From Bagarius yarrelli (lineage: Eukaryota; Chordata; Actinopteri; Siluriformes; Sisoridae): a stretch of DNA of 64,000 nt. Location: positions 2,323,856 through 2,387,855 of the forward strand of contig VCAZ01000037.1 of the NCBI GenBank assembly GCA_005784505.1, written 5' to 3'. The notes below the pieces were generated by a model. The model did no database searches, was not told the origin of the DNA, and saw nothing but the letters and a program-made list of their open reading frames with translations. The translations under genes and the position numbers were made by a program. Of the stretch, positions 1 through 11,761 are shown in pieces (position 1 is the first letter of the stretch; each line of letters starts with the position of its first letter).

Positions 1-176
1 CCCGTCAGCGTCGTGACTAAAAAAGATTCGCTTTACAGAGCCGATTCTTTTGAATTGAATCGGAATTGATTTGTCGTGGAATGTGGTATACAAACGGGAA
101 CAACAACAGATAAAATTCTAGCCCACGTTAGTCATCGAGTCGAGTGCGTCTCATACGAAAACATGGTGTAAAGCAT

Positions 177-222
<46 letters not shown>

Positions 223-237
223 CCGCATGTGATTCAG

Positions 238-350
238 GCAGTTCCTGTGGAGTTTCCGTTTGCCAGGCGAAGCCCAGAAGATCGACAGAATGATGGAGGC
301 GTTTGCACAAAGATACTGTCACTGCAACCCCGGAGTGTTTCAGAGCACCG

Positions 351-394
<44 letters not shown>

Positions 395-1965
395 GTCAGT
401 CTTGTGTTTTATTTAAACTGTGTTGTGTTTTTTAGACACTTGTTACGTGCTGTCATTTGCGATCATCATGCTGAACACCAGCCTCCACAACCCCAACGTA
501 CGAGACAAACCCACAGTGGAACGATTCATCAGCATGAACCGCGGGATTAACGAGGGCGGAGACCTGCCCGAGGAACTGCTCCGGGTGTGTGTTGGGGGGG
601 GGGGTGGGGGGTGTTGGGTGGACAGACGGGGTAGAAAGGCAGGTAGAAAGATGGACAGGCAGGTAGAAAGATGGATCGGCAGAAAGAAAGATGGATTAGA
701 CAGACTGATAAATGGACAGACGGGTAGAAAGGCAGGTAGAAAGATGGATTAGATAGACAGAAGGGTAGAAGGGCAGGTAGAAAGATGGACAGGCAGGTAG
801 AAAGATGGATTAGACAGACAGACAGAAGGTTAGAAAGGCAGGTAGAAGGATGGACAGGCAGGAGGAAAGATGGACAGGCAGAAAGAAATATAGGCAGGTA
901 GACAGAGAAAGATGAGTATAAACAGGTAGATAGGCAGGCAGATAGACAGACAGACCAGAGATATAAATTGATAGATATCTATATTATATCTATTCTGCGA
1001 GCTGAAGTTATTTAAGTTTGTGTGTGCGTGTGTGTAATTGTCCAGGATACATTCTGTAGTTATTAGTCATAAAATAGTGTAGAAACAGGGGAAAGAAAAC
1101 ATTCCTTTAACATTCCTGTCCCTCTCTCTCTCTCTGTGTTTCTCTCTTCCTGTCTCTCTCTCTCTCTGTCGCTCTCTTTTTCTGTTTTTCTCCCTCACTC
1201 TCTCTCTGTCTCTCTGTTTTTCTCTCTTGCTCTTTCTCTCTCTCTCTCTCTTTCTCTCTCTTCCTCTTTCTCTTTCTCTTCGTCTCTTTTTTCAGAATCT
1301 GTATGACAGCATTAAGAATGAGCCGTTCAAAATCCCAGAGGATGATGGGAACGATCTGACGCACACTTTTTTTAACCCAGACAGAGAGGGCTGGCTGCTG
1401 AAACTGGGTAACTGTGTGTGTGTGTGTGTGGTGTGTGTGCGCGCGCCTGAGCGCCTGAGATCTCGCGACTGTCTTTATGAAACCAGTGGCTTGCATGGTG
1501 ATGAGTTTATATACTGTTGCGCTTTATAAATGCTGGCATGCTGCGAGTGTGTGTGTGTGTGTGTGTGTAACCTGCATTCCAGTTCTCTGCATGGTGGAGC
1601 GTGTGATCTGTCACTAATCCTGTCTCACTCTTTCCCCCCCATTGTTTCTCTCGCTCTCTGGTCTGTTCTGCTTGGCCTGTGGTTTCCTCTCCGCAGGAGG
1701 TAGGTGCTCTCCGCTTCAGCACTGTCCCTTATCTAGCTGCAGTTTGTCTCTGTACCGTTATTCATTTAAGAAATTACGTGGCAAAGTCCATTCCGTACCG
1801 AACTAATCTTCTCCTCTCTCACACTCAGGAGGACGAGTGAAGACGTGGAAGAGGCGGTGGTTCATTCTGACCGATAACTGTCTGTATTATTTCGAGTACA
1901 CTACAGTAAGTGCACACTTTGGGTCACACGGTGCAGAATTCCTGCCTGTCTATGCATTTATATAT

Positions 1966-1998
<33 letters not shown>

Positions 1999-4045
1999 GA
2001 TAAAGAGCCGCGAGGCATCATTCCCCTGGAGAACCTGAGCATTCGGGAAGTGGAGGATCCTCGCAAACCAGTAAGTCCTCCAGCAAATTAGATTTCCTAA
2101 AATGGGCAGGATGATCCCATATGATGATGTCAGACACCAGCTGACCAGTTAAAAGCTCCCGATTCTAACTGTAGCATATGTATTTAAAGGTTTGTTTTTT
2201 CATTGTGCAGAACTGCTTTGAGCTCTACATCCCTAATAACCGCGGGCAGCTCATTAAGGCGTGTAAGACGGAAGCTGACGGACGAGTGGTGGAAGGCAAT
2301 CACATGGTCTACCGAATCTCCGCCCCCACGCCAGAGGAGAAGGACGAATGGATCCACAGCATCAAGTATTTCAACCCTTTATTGTGTTGCATACGACGCA
2401 ATAGTTCCCTATGGACGTGTCCCAAACCGCACGCCTTATTCACTATGTATATCACTTAAACACTATTACTAACCCATCATCATTCTCCTGTAGGCGTGTC
2501 CCAAATCACACCTAGAATATTTTTTTGGGGGAAGAAAGGGGACTCAGACAAAAAAGGGTTGGGAACCACTAACCTAAACATCATCACTAACCAATCATCT
2601 TTAGCCTCCTTTGGACGGGTCCCAAACGACACACCTTGTGTACTATTCAAACGCACAAACATCATCGCTATCTCAATCGTTCCCTGTGGAAATGTCCCAA
2701 ACAACACAAACATCATACCTAAAGCTCGATAATTAGTCTCTTCTTTGGCTGCGTCCCAAACCACACACCCTGTGAATTTCTTTTTTTTTTTTTTAACCAA
2801 CTAAACAGCATCATCACCCTCTTGGTAGTTCTTTGTGGACATGTCCCGTACCACCTATTTTACTCACTTGAACACCATCACTAACCCATCATCATTACTC
2901 TCCTGTGGACGTGTCCCAAATCAAACACACCGTGTACTTTCTAAACCCCATAAACAGCGTCAGTAACTCTTTAAAATGAGTTCCCTGTGGGCGTGTCCCA
3001 AACCACACGTGCCATTTTTCTATCTATACCAAACAAACATCACTAACACATCATCGTTAGTCTCCTGTGGGTGTGTCCCAATCCTGTTTCTTTAGCGCTA
3101 CTTATTTTAAGAAACAATTGTTCCTTCAGTGCTCACAGAACAGCGCTTTATGCGGTAAACGGGGTGTGTTTCTCTAAAAGAATGACGTAATAACATTAGC
3201 CAGCTAGCTAGGGTTAAACTGACAGTAATGTGAGATGATTTTCCTTACTGTTAATCCTAATCTGTTAAAATTTGCTAGCACTAGCCATCTCGATGGCATA
3301 TGCTAATCTGATAAAGTGTGTCTTTTCTAATGCTAGTTGGCTAGCTATGATTAAAAATAACAATAAGAATAAGAACTGTGTCTTATCTGAATTATAGCTT
3401 TTTTTTTATTAATATTCTTAATCTACACTGCTAAAAATAGCCAGATGGCTTGCATTGAATAAGTTGATATAGTGAGAGACAAAGTTAAGGATGAAGTTAT
3501 TAATAATCTACACTTTTAACATTAGCCTAGGTTAGCTGACATGAGGTAATCTGACAGGATTTCTGCAAAACATTTTAAGTCCATCATTGTTTGGAAATTT
3601 ACAGATAGAAAATACAGGATTTCCGTCTGTGCCGGTTTTAGCCAGCTAGCTACCCTGGGCTACCCTGGGCTAACTGCTTTCGCTGCCATCACTATCCAGC
3701 CAGCTAACAAAAGTCAAACTGACAGCATGTGGGATGATTTTATTAATATAGTTATAATATTTACTGCTTATGTTATTTTGCTAGCTAACATTACCTAACC
3801 TGACAGGATTTCAGTCAGAAAGTATTGCCCATATTACAGTATGTTTTTATTATTTTCTGCTGGGTTTGGTCAGCTAGCTAAGATGGACTGTCTTAAAAGG
3901 ATTTTAAAGTTCTATAAGTTGTAAGTTATATAAGATGGCCGTCTCTCCGTGTCTCAGGTCGGCAGTGAGTGTGGACCCTTTCTACGAGATGCTGGCCGCG
4001 AGGAAGAAACGCATCTCTTTGAAGAAGAAAGAAGAGCAGGCTTAG
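238..4045 (+). CDS. cyth2: Cytohesin-2 (ARNO), 3' part: end of Sec7 domain, PH domain and C-terminus
   Basis: Cytohesins are ARF guanine nucleotide exchange factors recruited to membranes by a phosphoinositide-binding PH domain. Coding exons read here: 238-350, 436-584, 1296-1407, microexon 1697-1699, 1829-1905, 1999-2070, 2211-2365, 3958-4045. The first two and part of the third encode the end of the Sec7 domain ([44 protein letters not shown]). The rest encode the PH domain ([50 protein letters not shown]). The end, [19 protein letters not shown] followed by KKKEEQA and a TAG stop, matches CYTH2; as I recall them, CYTH1 has [16 protein letters not shown] and CYTH3 ISRDPFYDMLATRK. The gene is cut by the left window edge, so the coiled coil and most of Sec7 are outside. 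The 238 exon starts in phase 2, completing an Arg codon. The optional 3-nt exon sets di- or triglycine in the PH domain. Confidence 0.95.
593..960. repeat. G-run and degenerate GGTAGAAAGATGGACAGGCA tandem repeat in a cyth2 intron
   Basis: A run of about 17 G interrupted by one T (593-610) starts the intron and is a possible G-quadruplex on the coding strand. It is followed by many imperfect copies of a roughly 20-nt unit, GGTAGAAAGATGGACAGGCA. The unit degrades into GACA/GATA tetranucleotides towards 960. Confidence 0.8.
1113..1290. repeat. CT-rich microsatellite before a cyth2 exon
   Basis: Almost pure pyrimidine (CTCT/TTTCTC) lies up to the acceptor of the exon at 1296, so it doubles as a very long polypyrimidine tract. 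A similar CT block lies at 178-222, and (AC)n or (GT)n arrays at 354-390, 1548-1568 and 1970-1996. Confidence 0.85.
1697..1699 (+). other. cyth2: GAG microexon of cyth2 (diglycine/triglycine switch)
   Basis: The sequence reads ccgcag|GAG|gtaggt, a 3-nt exon with a good acceptor and donor inside the intron between the exons ending at 1407 and starting at 1829. Flanking exons end in CTG G and start GAGGACGAG. Skipping gives Gly-Gly-Arg-Val; inclusion gives Gly-Gly-Gly-Arg-Val. Mammalian cytohesins are known to have exactly such 2G/3G splice forms, and these differ in phosphoinositide preference. Confidence 0.85.
2400..3085. repeat. Diverged minisatellite with recurring CCTGTGGACGTGTCCCAAACCACAC unit in a cyth2 intron
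   Basis: The motif GGACGTGTCCCAAAYCACAC, preceded by CTCCTGTG or a variant, recurs about nine times at roughly 60-100 nt spacing, for example near 2411, 2493, 2616, 2692, 2751, 2837, 2906, 2989 and 3069. The spacers also share CATCACTAACCCATCATC. It is a decayed long-period tandem array within the intron 2366-3957. Confidence 0.7.
3190..3890. repeat. GCTAGC-rich diverged repeat in the last cyth2 intron
   Basis: TAGCTAGC/GCTAGCTA variants recur together with GACAGnATnTGnGATGATTTT and CTGACAGGATTTC phrases, indicating degenerate repeats. No coding or RNA gene is visible in this stretch. Confidence 0.5.
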
Positions 4046-5045
4046 GATCATTTTCCCTCTTCTCTTCCTCATTCCTTCATTCTTTGTCCATTCCTCCATC
4101 ATTATTTATCCCTCCTCCAGAGACTGTTCATCGGAGGACGGGGACCAGCGTGAGCGTCAGTGTTTTTTCTTTACTCCTGTGCTTGTGCCGTCTACGTTAG
4201 CGGTTTTCACTACGTTACTCCACTCCTAGTCTAAGGTACTAGCAGAAAGTGTTAGTCCAGAGCGTCCATACACACTACTGTCCACGTACGGACATAAGGA
4301 TGAACCTAGATCATCCTCGTCCTGACTGAACTACTGAATATATATATATATATATGTGATTGTCCATGAGCTCACACGTTACTGTTCATACACACTACCA
4401 GTGCTGGACACTACCTACCTACCATCCACACTATAACCACGAGAAACTAGTGTTCTCTAGCACCTGATTCAGTCCCTACACACACATATAGTGTTTGCTA
4501 CTGCTGGTACTGTTGATCTTCCTCTTCTCCTTAACAGATACTGTGAACCGCTTCTTTAGTGAGACACTGATACACACCTACAAGTCATTTATCACGCGGA
4601 TAGCACATCAGCATCATCGATATCATCTTGAATGGGACTAGTGTCTTGAGATTAGGTCCCTTTACACCCGGCTCTCTGAATGACCATCGGGAGACCAAGT
4701 ACTTGGTGCACCACCTTTTTTAATTGTTCATGACCCCTAGGTAGTGCACTATTTCCCTTTTCCCAAAGTGATACACTACATAGCAAAAGTACAGCTCAAG
4801 TTCCAACTATATTCCCAAAACCGAGTCTTTTATCGTTTAGCTGACTCACTTGCTCATTGTTATTTTTCCGGCATTTCCGCCTCGGACTCGAACTGTTCCG
4901 TAGATTCAGCCGTCAAAACAAGCGTGTCCTCGCTCGAGCAGGTCGCTTTCGGTTTTGTTCAGGACTATTGCCTGTAAAAGGTGTTTGTTTTTTATTTTCA
5001 TCGAAAGCTGTTGCTGCCTAATAAATCGTCCCACAGGGAGCCAGA
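4046..5045 (+). other. cyth2: Probable 3' UTR of cyth2
   Basis: About 1 kb after the TAG stop has no credible coding frame or splice signals and runs to an AATAAA at 5020-5025. It includes a short (AT)n run near 4338-4355. The assignment rests on position and the poly(A) signal only. Confidence 0.55.
5020..5025 (+). terminator. cyth2: Candidate poly(A) signal AATAAA for cyth2
   Basis: A canonical AATAAA lies about 980 nt after the cyth2 stop, the first well-placed one on this strand. Other AT-rich hexamers follow, so use is not proven. Confidence 0.45.
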
Positions 5046-6475
5046 AGTATGCCGCTGACCTCGCTTCCTGTTAAACAACAGGAAATCAGCGCTGTTTGGG
5101 CGTGACGCTCTTAGCACAGCTCTTTGAATAGGTCCGTTTAATGCGATTTAAAGCAGAAAATAAAAAAAGTCTAAAAGTAGCGGCAGGTTTACGCCCTTAT
5201 CGCCAGAACAAAAGCTGCCACGCTAATCCGTAGGCAGGTTTAAAGACCGTGAACTGGTTAGTTTAGAGGGAGAAAAGCGTAAACATGCCTCCGAGGAGTG
5301 ATTCTTCTGTCCAAAAATCATATGGAAATGCTAATACCGGAGATTGTAGGGTTTTAGTGTGTACCTCCTGTGATATAGCCATATTTTTTATTGCTAACAT
5401 AAAGTTGTAATAAAGCGGAAGCTACAAACAAAATCGTTACGGAAGCAAACAACATGAACTACAAATATACAACGTAAATTTACAAACAATAACGTCGTAG
5501 TAAAATAAAATATTAGCAAGGGGAAAACTGTAACAAAACAGGAACCGAAAGCTTAAAATAGCAATAAATGGTAAACTACAAACTCAAACGATACACTTCA
5601 TAGCTGATGCTGCGTGAATATTTTGTTTCAGACAGTGACCAGTAGCAGCTACAACCTCGACGTAGTAGCGCATCGTAAATCTCCGTTAGTTAACCTATCG
5701 ACGCTAAAGGTATGGGTTTGTTGTGCATCGTTTTAATGTTGCATTTGCATATGATTATTTTTACACACAGCACATCGGTTAAGCGCATTAGCGTGGACGT
5801 GTCACCCTGTTCCGTGGGCTTTGAAGGAGTTTTTATGGCAGCTTAACATATTACACGTCTTTTGTAAATACGTTTCGTTTTGTTTTTCGACACGTGTAGC
5901 AGGTTAATTTATTGTTTTTTTGTTTTTTTTTATGTTTTCGTTATAATTAATAAATCATTTTCATCGTCATGAACCGGGGATGCATGTGTGCCTGCCAAAT
6001 TTGACCCGAGAAAAGTTCGTATCAAGAGACTATTATTAGCGCTCGATATTTTTGTCCGATTTATACGTTCGTATTTAGCTTTAGCAATTAGCAATTGAAC
6101 CGTACGTTCACTTACAAAGTACTTTTTATATTTAAAAACCAAAACGTGGACGGATTCTGCGATTGTTATGTAGGATGTCATAATATGGAACGCTAATAAT
6201 TCTCTTCAGTAATTAATGAGAATAAAATGTAGCCGTGTATTATTGTTCGATCTTTTTTTTTTATTGTTCAATGTGAACAAGTGCTGCGGTATTATTTTTA
6301 AAAAAATAGCGTAGCCAAGTCTGAAGTTAGGTAGAATCTGCATTAAAGGGAACATCGTGCATCTGGTGTTTCATTTAACAAAGTGGCCCTACATGGAGTG
6401 TTACATTACAGCTTTTGTGTCCAATGTAGTGCACTACAAGCTGTTGGGATTAGACTGCAGTTTTAGTATTACTAC

Positions 6476-6512
<37 letters not shown>

Positions 6513-6964
6513 ATTAATCTGACGACTGAATGATGTAATAAACAAAACATTGTCTCTTAATGTAGCAAAGAAGCAACACAAGATTACAAACGTGGTTCTG
6601 TTGCCAGACAATAAAGTTCAAGCTCATCTTTCTTTGTCTCTTTTCTTTACTTTGTCGCCCCCTGCTGTTGACTTCTCAACAACACAACCCATATTGACCA
6701 AAAAACTCAAACGTTTTTTATTAATTTGCACAAAAGATGAATATACACAGTACAACATATAGTGACATGTTTGTTCAACTGGTTTTTTTCAATTAACAAC
6801 CCAGCGCTTTAACTATTTAAGCCACCACTGCCCCCGTGTTTGTGAAAATGTGTGTGTGTGTGTGTGTACATTACCATTAAATAAATATATATATGCGCGA
6901 TTAGATTAAATCATAATTATAAGTCACAAATGTAAATAGAAAAATGTTTTCACCCTCCAACAAT

Positions 6965-7150
6965 TTAAACGATTTTTTAAAGATATTTTGGGGGCATTTC
7001 GCCTTTATTACTAGGACAGACCGAGAAGAAATGGGGAATAAAGAAGGGGGCGGGGGCTGGAAAGGACCCGAGCCAGAATCGAACCCAGGTCACCAGAGCG
7101 CAATTGCAAATGTGGGTACCAACAACTTAACCCACTGCACAACAACCACT
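6965..7150 (-). repeat. tRNA-derived SINE, family C, copy 1
   Basis: Read on the minus strand it runs from a tRNA-like head with a B box (GGGTTCGATTCTGG at about 7076-7089) to a tail containing CCTTTATT-type sequence and AATATCTTTAAAAA. It matches the copy at 11353-11490 in the opposite orientation. Shared parts are the GGACAG, GGAAAGGACC, GGGGCATTTCGCCTTTATT and AAAGATATT segments. Confidence 0.7.
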
Positions 7151-8699
7151 TTGAATGTTTTTAAACATACAGAATAGCAACTGACGCATAATTCAGCGTT
7201 GTGCAGATAACTAAATCTCCAAGCTTTTACCTGGAAAATAGAAATATTTAATACCTTTAGCAAGCCACAGTTGAAACTCCGTCTGGCTTCCATGTATAAA
7301 TTAGCATGTTTCATGCCTAAAATGAAACGGCATTACAGGTAGTCCAGATTTTAATACCGTACTGCCTGAAAGGTCCACAGCCTCTAAAACCCACAAGCCG
7401 TTTGTCCAGTTACATTGAGGCAGCCGGTCTATCCACTGATCCTATACAGTGTGGATTGCTGCCAACTTGTCTTCCTGCCATCCAACAGGTCTTGATTCCC
7501 GTTCATCAAATCCGATGATTCTTGAGAATACATGGAAACTATTCAGAGACATTCAGACTCCCTGTCTCAGCCTCCCACAGACGTTCAGTCGACTCCCATA
7601 TAGACACCAGCAAAAATAAGGATGGCAAAGCAAAGCTACAGACGCAGGTTGTCCATCACTTTCCACTAGTCCACATACAATGTTACGGAATAATATTCTA
7701 AACAGGTGATTCACAGGTGGACACTTGACAGATGGCAAAGCAGGTATAGATGATGGAACTATTATTTTTTTTTTCTTTTAAACCGGGTCAATTTAACCTG
7801 AATATCATAAAAGGTTACTAAGAAAAAATATCTGTCTATTTATATATATCTATATATATATTATCTCAGGTTGATAGTTTATTTAAGTGAATCTTAAGTT
7901 TGTACTAGAAGTGAGCCAATGTGGGTTTCTTATAGTATGACATGACTATAAACACCTTATATGGATCCTACCATACAAACTGTGTCTGTTCATTCTGAAT
8001 TTCCTAGTGTGAGTGTTTTGTACAGGCAAATTAAATAACCATAGAACTGATACAAGAACAGATTCATATTTGATTTAATTATAAAGGAAAGGACACCGGA
8101 TCCAGATGTCACAAGCACCCACACACGTTTGTGCATTCTCATTTCGGGCGCCTGGCGAACTAAATTACGTAGCCGAGCCGAATGGACCTGAGGAGCCACT
8201 AGTAGGCACTGGAAAGCCTTCCCCAAGCCTTTAGTAACAGCGGTTCCCACAGAGACACACTTGGAGTATTCTGGGTGGGGTCACTGTGGCTGAAGATGCA
8301 GCGGTCGGGAGGTCGTTTGGACAGTCTTCAGCCCCATGGATCACCCCCCACCCCCAGTGGCGCCCATGGTGGTTAGTATAAAATGGCAAGCAGTAAAAAT
8401 ACTGTATTTACCATAAATAATGAATAGGTTCACTATATACCAAATTTTCTCTTTTTAGTTTTAACCATTTGTATTTGAGTTTAATGCTCTTTTAATTTGT
8501 GTAAAGCGATCCTGACTGTTTAAACACAATTTTATCTCCTCTAATTAGTGGTTAGCGCCCCCTTGTGCCCACCACTGCACCCACGTGTCTCTCTGTCTCT
8601 TTGTCTGATGGTCATGAGGTGAAGATGTGAGACAGGCTCCAGGCTTGCTCAACATAAATCCTGTTACCTTTTTCTCAACCCCGGCACCGAGGCTTAGCG

Positions 8700-8764
8700 T
8701 TGACCTTTGACCTCCACACTTCTGTTTCTACTCGGAGCAAAGGAATGAAGAGGTCAAAGGTCAA
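8700..8764. promoter_or_regulatory. Two inverted perfect DR1 nuclear-receptor sites
   Basis: 8701-8713 reads TGACCTTTGACCT and 8751-8763 reads AGGTCAAAGGTCA. Each is a perfect direct repeat of AGGTCA with 1-nt spacing, in opposite orientations. The exact inverted repeat is 15 bp (8700-8714 and 8750-8764) around a 35-bp spacer. DR1 is the known site type for HNF4, RXR homodimers, PPAR-RXR and COUP-TF. It lies about 1 kb upstream of the putative first exon of the BAIAP2-type gene. Function is inferred. Confidence 0.55.
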
Positions 8765-8880
8765 ACCCAGAGAATAAATAAACTTGAATGAAGTGAAGGA
8801 TCTGTTATTAGAAAGCAAGTGGAAATAAGAAAGTGTGTTTTTAAGCTTACCTTCTTGTGTGTCTTTGCGGCTTGTATATG

Positions 8881-8917
<37 letters not shown>

Positions 8918-9068
8918 TCCTGTACCCTGGTATCGTTTCTATGGCAACGGAAATGCCACTTAATCCAGAACGGATGAAAATTTAAACTATATTTTGTAAG
9001 GAGACGTTTATGTGATATTTATAGAAAGAGAATTTTCAATCACATTTTCCAATTCACACAAACACACA

Positions 9069-9107
<39 letters not shown>

Positions 9108-9599
9108 GTTAATGTAAGAGTCAGAGCCGTGTGAATGAGAAAAGTGCTGCAGGGGGGAGGATGTAGAAAAGGATACGGGGTTTGTAAAGACTTCGGGCTG
9201 AAGTCCAAACAGGACTCCTTGCTCAAATTAGTGCCCTACATAGGGTGCCAAGGCTACCGTGTCACCCAGTGTCCCAACTAGGGAAGAGAGATAGATTTGT
9301 CAGTGCGCCCTGGTCATTATTCCTCTCACTGCCAGTGTCCAAACTCATTGTTATTCACCCCCGAATGAAGGGGTGCGCGCGCGCTCGCGTGTGTGATGTG
9401 AGTGAAAGTGGGAGGGCCTCGAACACCAAATGCATCCTCTCCCCTTTTTCCCCTTTTAAAAGTGCACTCAATGGTGTAAAAATGAATGCTTTCGCACACT
9501 AACGCGATAAGACGCGTCGCCTACGCGCTGCTCTAGATGTGCATTTGGGACGCGGTATTTGAAGTGAGAGAGGACATTGTCCGATAGCGAGAAAGTGTG

Positions 9600-9607
9600 A
9601 GAGAGAA

Positions 9608-9642
<35 letters not shown>

Positions 9643-9823
9643 GGAGCAGGAGGAGCGCGCGCGGGTTTATCAAACAATCTGTATTACTTTTACCAAAAAT
9701 TAATTGATCGTTTTAATTGGATGAGTGCGCAAAGGCGGTGCGCGTAAAACGAGCGCGAAACAGAACAGCGGGATTAACGGAGAGCTGGAGCAAATAGAAG
9801 TGGAGTTGATGCACACAGAGCCG
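9600..9823 (+). promoter_or_regulatory. Putative promoter and noncoding first exon of the BAIAP2-type gene
   Basis: A locally CpG-containing stretch with GCGC runs (about 9490-9760) precedes a perfect donor, GAGCCG|GTAAGTAG, ending at 9823. A matching acceptor (ctgtag|GTGG, exon start 11707) lies 55 nt before the start codon at 11762. This is consistent with a 5' UTR exon, but no transcript evidence is available, and the left edge is arbitrary. An (AG)n tract is at 9615-9640. Confidence 0.35.
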
Positions 9824-9828
9824 GTAAG

Positions 9829-9866
<38 letters not shown>

Positions 9867-10011
9867 GAATAGATCAACAGGTGCTTCTCCTTCATTTTTT
9901 CTTGTGCAGTTTCACAGCTGATTAACATAAAAACTGGTAAATCTACTCTAAAAGTGTGCACTTACTTTCACACGCTTCTACTGACACCCTTACACCGACT
10001 GGGTCAAGTTT

Positions 10012-10135
10012 AATCTCTCTCTGTCTCTCTCTCTCTCTCTGTCTCTCTCTCTCTGTCTCTCTCGCACGCGCGCTCTCGCTCACCCTCTAATTCTCTTACT
10101 TTCTCTCTCTCTCTTACTCTTTAATTCTCTTTCTT

Positions 10136-10179
<44 letters not shown>

Positions 10180-10265
10180 CCTCTAATTCTCTTACTTTTC
10201 CTCTCTTACTCTCTTTAATTCTCTTATTTTCTCTCTCTGCGCTGTCTGTCTCGCTGTCTCTGTCT
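10012..10265. repeat. CT/CA-rich simple sequence
   Basis: The block alternates (CT)n, (CA)n and TCTAATTCTCTTACTTT phrases and has no coding potential. Nearby microsatellites: (CA)n at 9835-9862 and (GT)n at 10630-10659. Confidence 0.8.
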
Positions 10266-10628
10266 CTCTCTATCTCTCTTGCATCTCTTCCACCAGCATC
10301 ATCTCTTATAATCCCTGTTTTGTGTCTCAATACATTTGCCATCTGCATAGAAAATATGCCTGACAACAATATCGCATTTTATTTTTCCTCCCACAAGCCG
10401 CATTTTACTCGGAAATTAACTTTTGCTGAATTTGAGAATTTGTTCTCTTAAGTGAAGATTAAAATAATAGGGCACTTAGAATGAAGTGAACCTTCTTGGT
10501 GCAGAATAATTTCTACCACGTCTACTGATGTTTTTTGGGGGGGATCGGTCTACTGCATGTGTGTGAGATATTTAAAGAAAAGAAGGCTCAAGGCTTTGAG
10601 GGTAATGAGTGTTCTTTGATAGAACAGC

Positions 10629-10661
<33 letters not shown>

Positions 10662-11338
10662 GCAGGTGGGTGACTTTGCTCCAGGCTTCTGTCTGAGCGG
10701 ATAATCCACCCTGGAATTCCATCTTCTTTCCCAGTGGAAAACTCTGGAAGGATTGCAGACTTGTTTGTTTAGTGGTCTTTCCCTCACACACACTTACACA
10801 CACTCACAAGTTTTTGGTTTTTTTTCACTGAATTACCCATATACACTGAACTACCAGTTTGGTATTCGAGATAATTATGTTAAAATACCAAATTTACATG
10901 AGATTAATGTTTCTATATAGTCATGCATATATAGTCATTCTATAGCTAGAAATATTAATTATAATAAAGGGCAGTTTTGACATCAGGACAAGATTGACAG
11001 CCTAATACTTCTAGCCTAATAATTCTCTTCTCCTAAATTAACATGGACGTTTGAAACACCACACACGTCATGGCCATTAGAATGTATTTAGCATAAAGAT
11101 GATATTCTGGGACAGTGAAATGCTAACGTTTTAACAATAAAAATTCCTTAGGGACTTTGTTATTTATTGCTGACGTAGTCAAGTTTTCCGTAGAGACATG
11201 GATTAACGGAGTGTCCAGTGTCAGCGCTTTGTAAGTTTTAACATTAACAATGTACAACTGAAGCTTGATTGTAAGACTTCTTGAAACGTCCCAGCGCTAA
11301 CACATCTGTATAATGTAATGATACAAAGCCATAAAGTT

Positions 11339-11504
11339 AGAGAAACAAAAGTGGCTGGTGCCGACACCCAGACACTCCGGCGACCCGGATTCCATTCCAG
11401 TTCTGGTCCTTTCCGGTCCCACCTCTATCTATCGTCCCCATGTCATCCCTCTGTCCTATCAATAAAGGCAAACAATATCTTTAAAAAAAAAGAGAAACAA
11501 AAGT
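11339..11504 (+). mobile_element. SINE family C, copy 2, with perfect 14-bp target-site duplication
   Basis: The element 11353-11490 runs from a tRNA-like head (GGCTGGTGCCGACACCC...GACCCGGATTCCATTCC) to an A-rich tail. It is flanked by exact copies of AGAGAAACAAAAGT at 11339-11352 and 11491-11504. The intact duplication and poly(A) tail point to a comparatively recent retrotransposition. It sits in the first intron of the BAIAP2-type gene. Confidence 0.8.
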
Positions 11505-11761
11505 ATCACAAATAAATACTTTTACTATTTCCAGTAGCGGGTGTTTGGACAAATCAAAGGGCTTGCATGCATTAAGGGCCTCCGGAGATCTGTTTTATTA
11601 TAAGTAATGTGTGGTAGGGGGTCCAACCTCATATTCTTTAATAGGGTCCAAAATTGCTAGTGGCGCCCCTGATTATATTAGCATTGTAAACTTTGTATTT
11701 CTGTAGGTGGCCACGGCTTCATTCAGACTACAAGAATCGCGTTTGAAGTGACAGCGGCACC

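Larger units (their letters stand above)
5050..9600. other. Gene-free interval between cyth2 and the BAIAP2-type gene
   Basis: I see no exon chain on either strand. Contents: an (ATT)n array at about 6470-6511; a tRNA-like SINE at about 6965-7150; (GT)n at 6850-6868 and 8883-8915; CT/CA microsatellites at 9066-9108; and the DR1 pair at 8700-8764. The long open frames here are chance or simple-repeat translations. Confidence 0.6.

Noticed and set aside
260..752. Two overlapping plus-strand open frames of about 100 codons in the cyth2 5' region
   Set aside because: They run through exon-intron boundaries, the (AC)n array and the GGTAGAAAGATGG repeat. Only the segments between splice sites match cytohesin.
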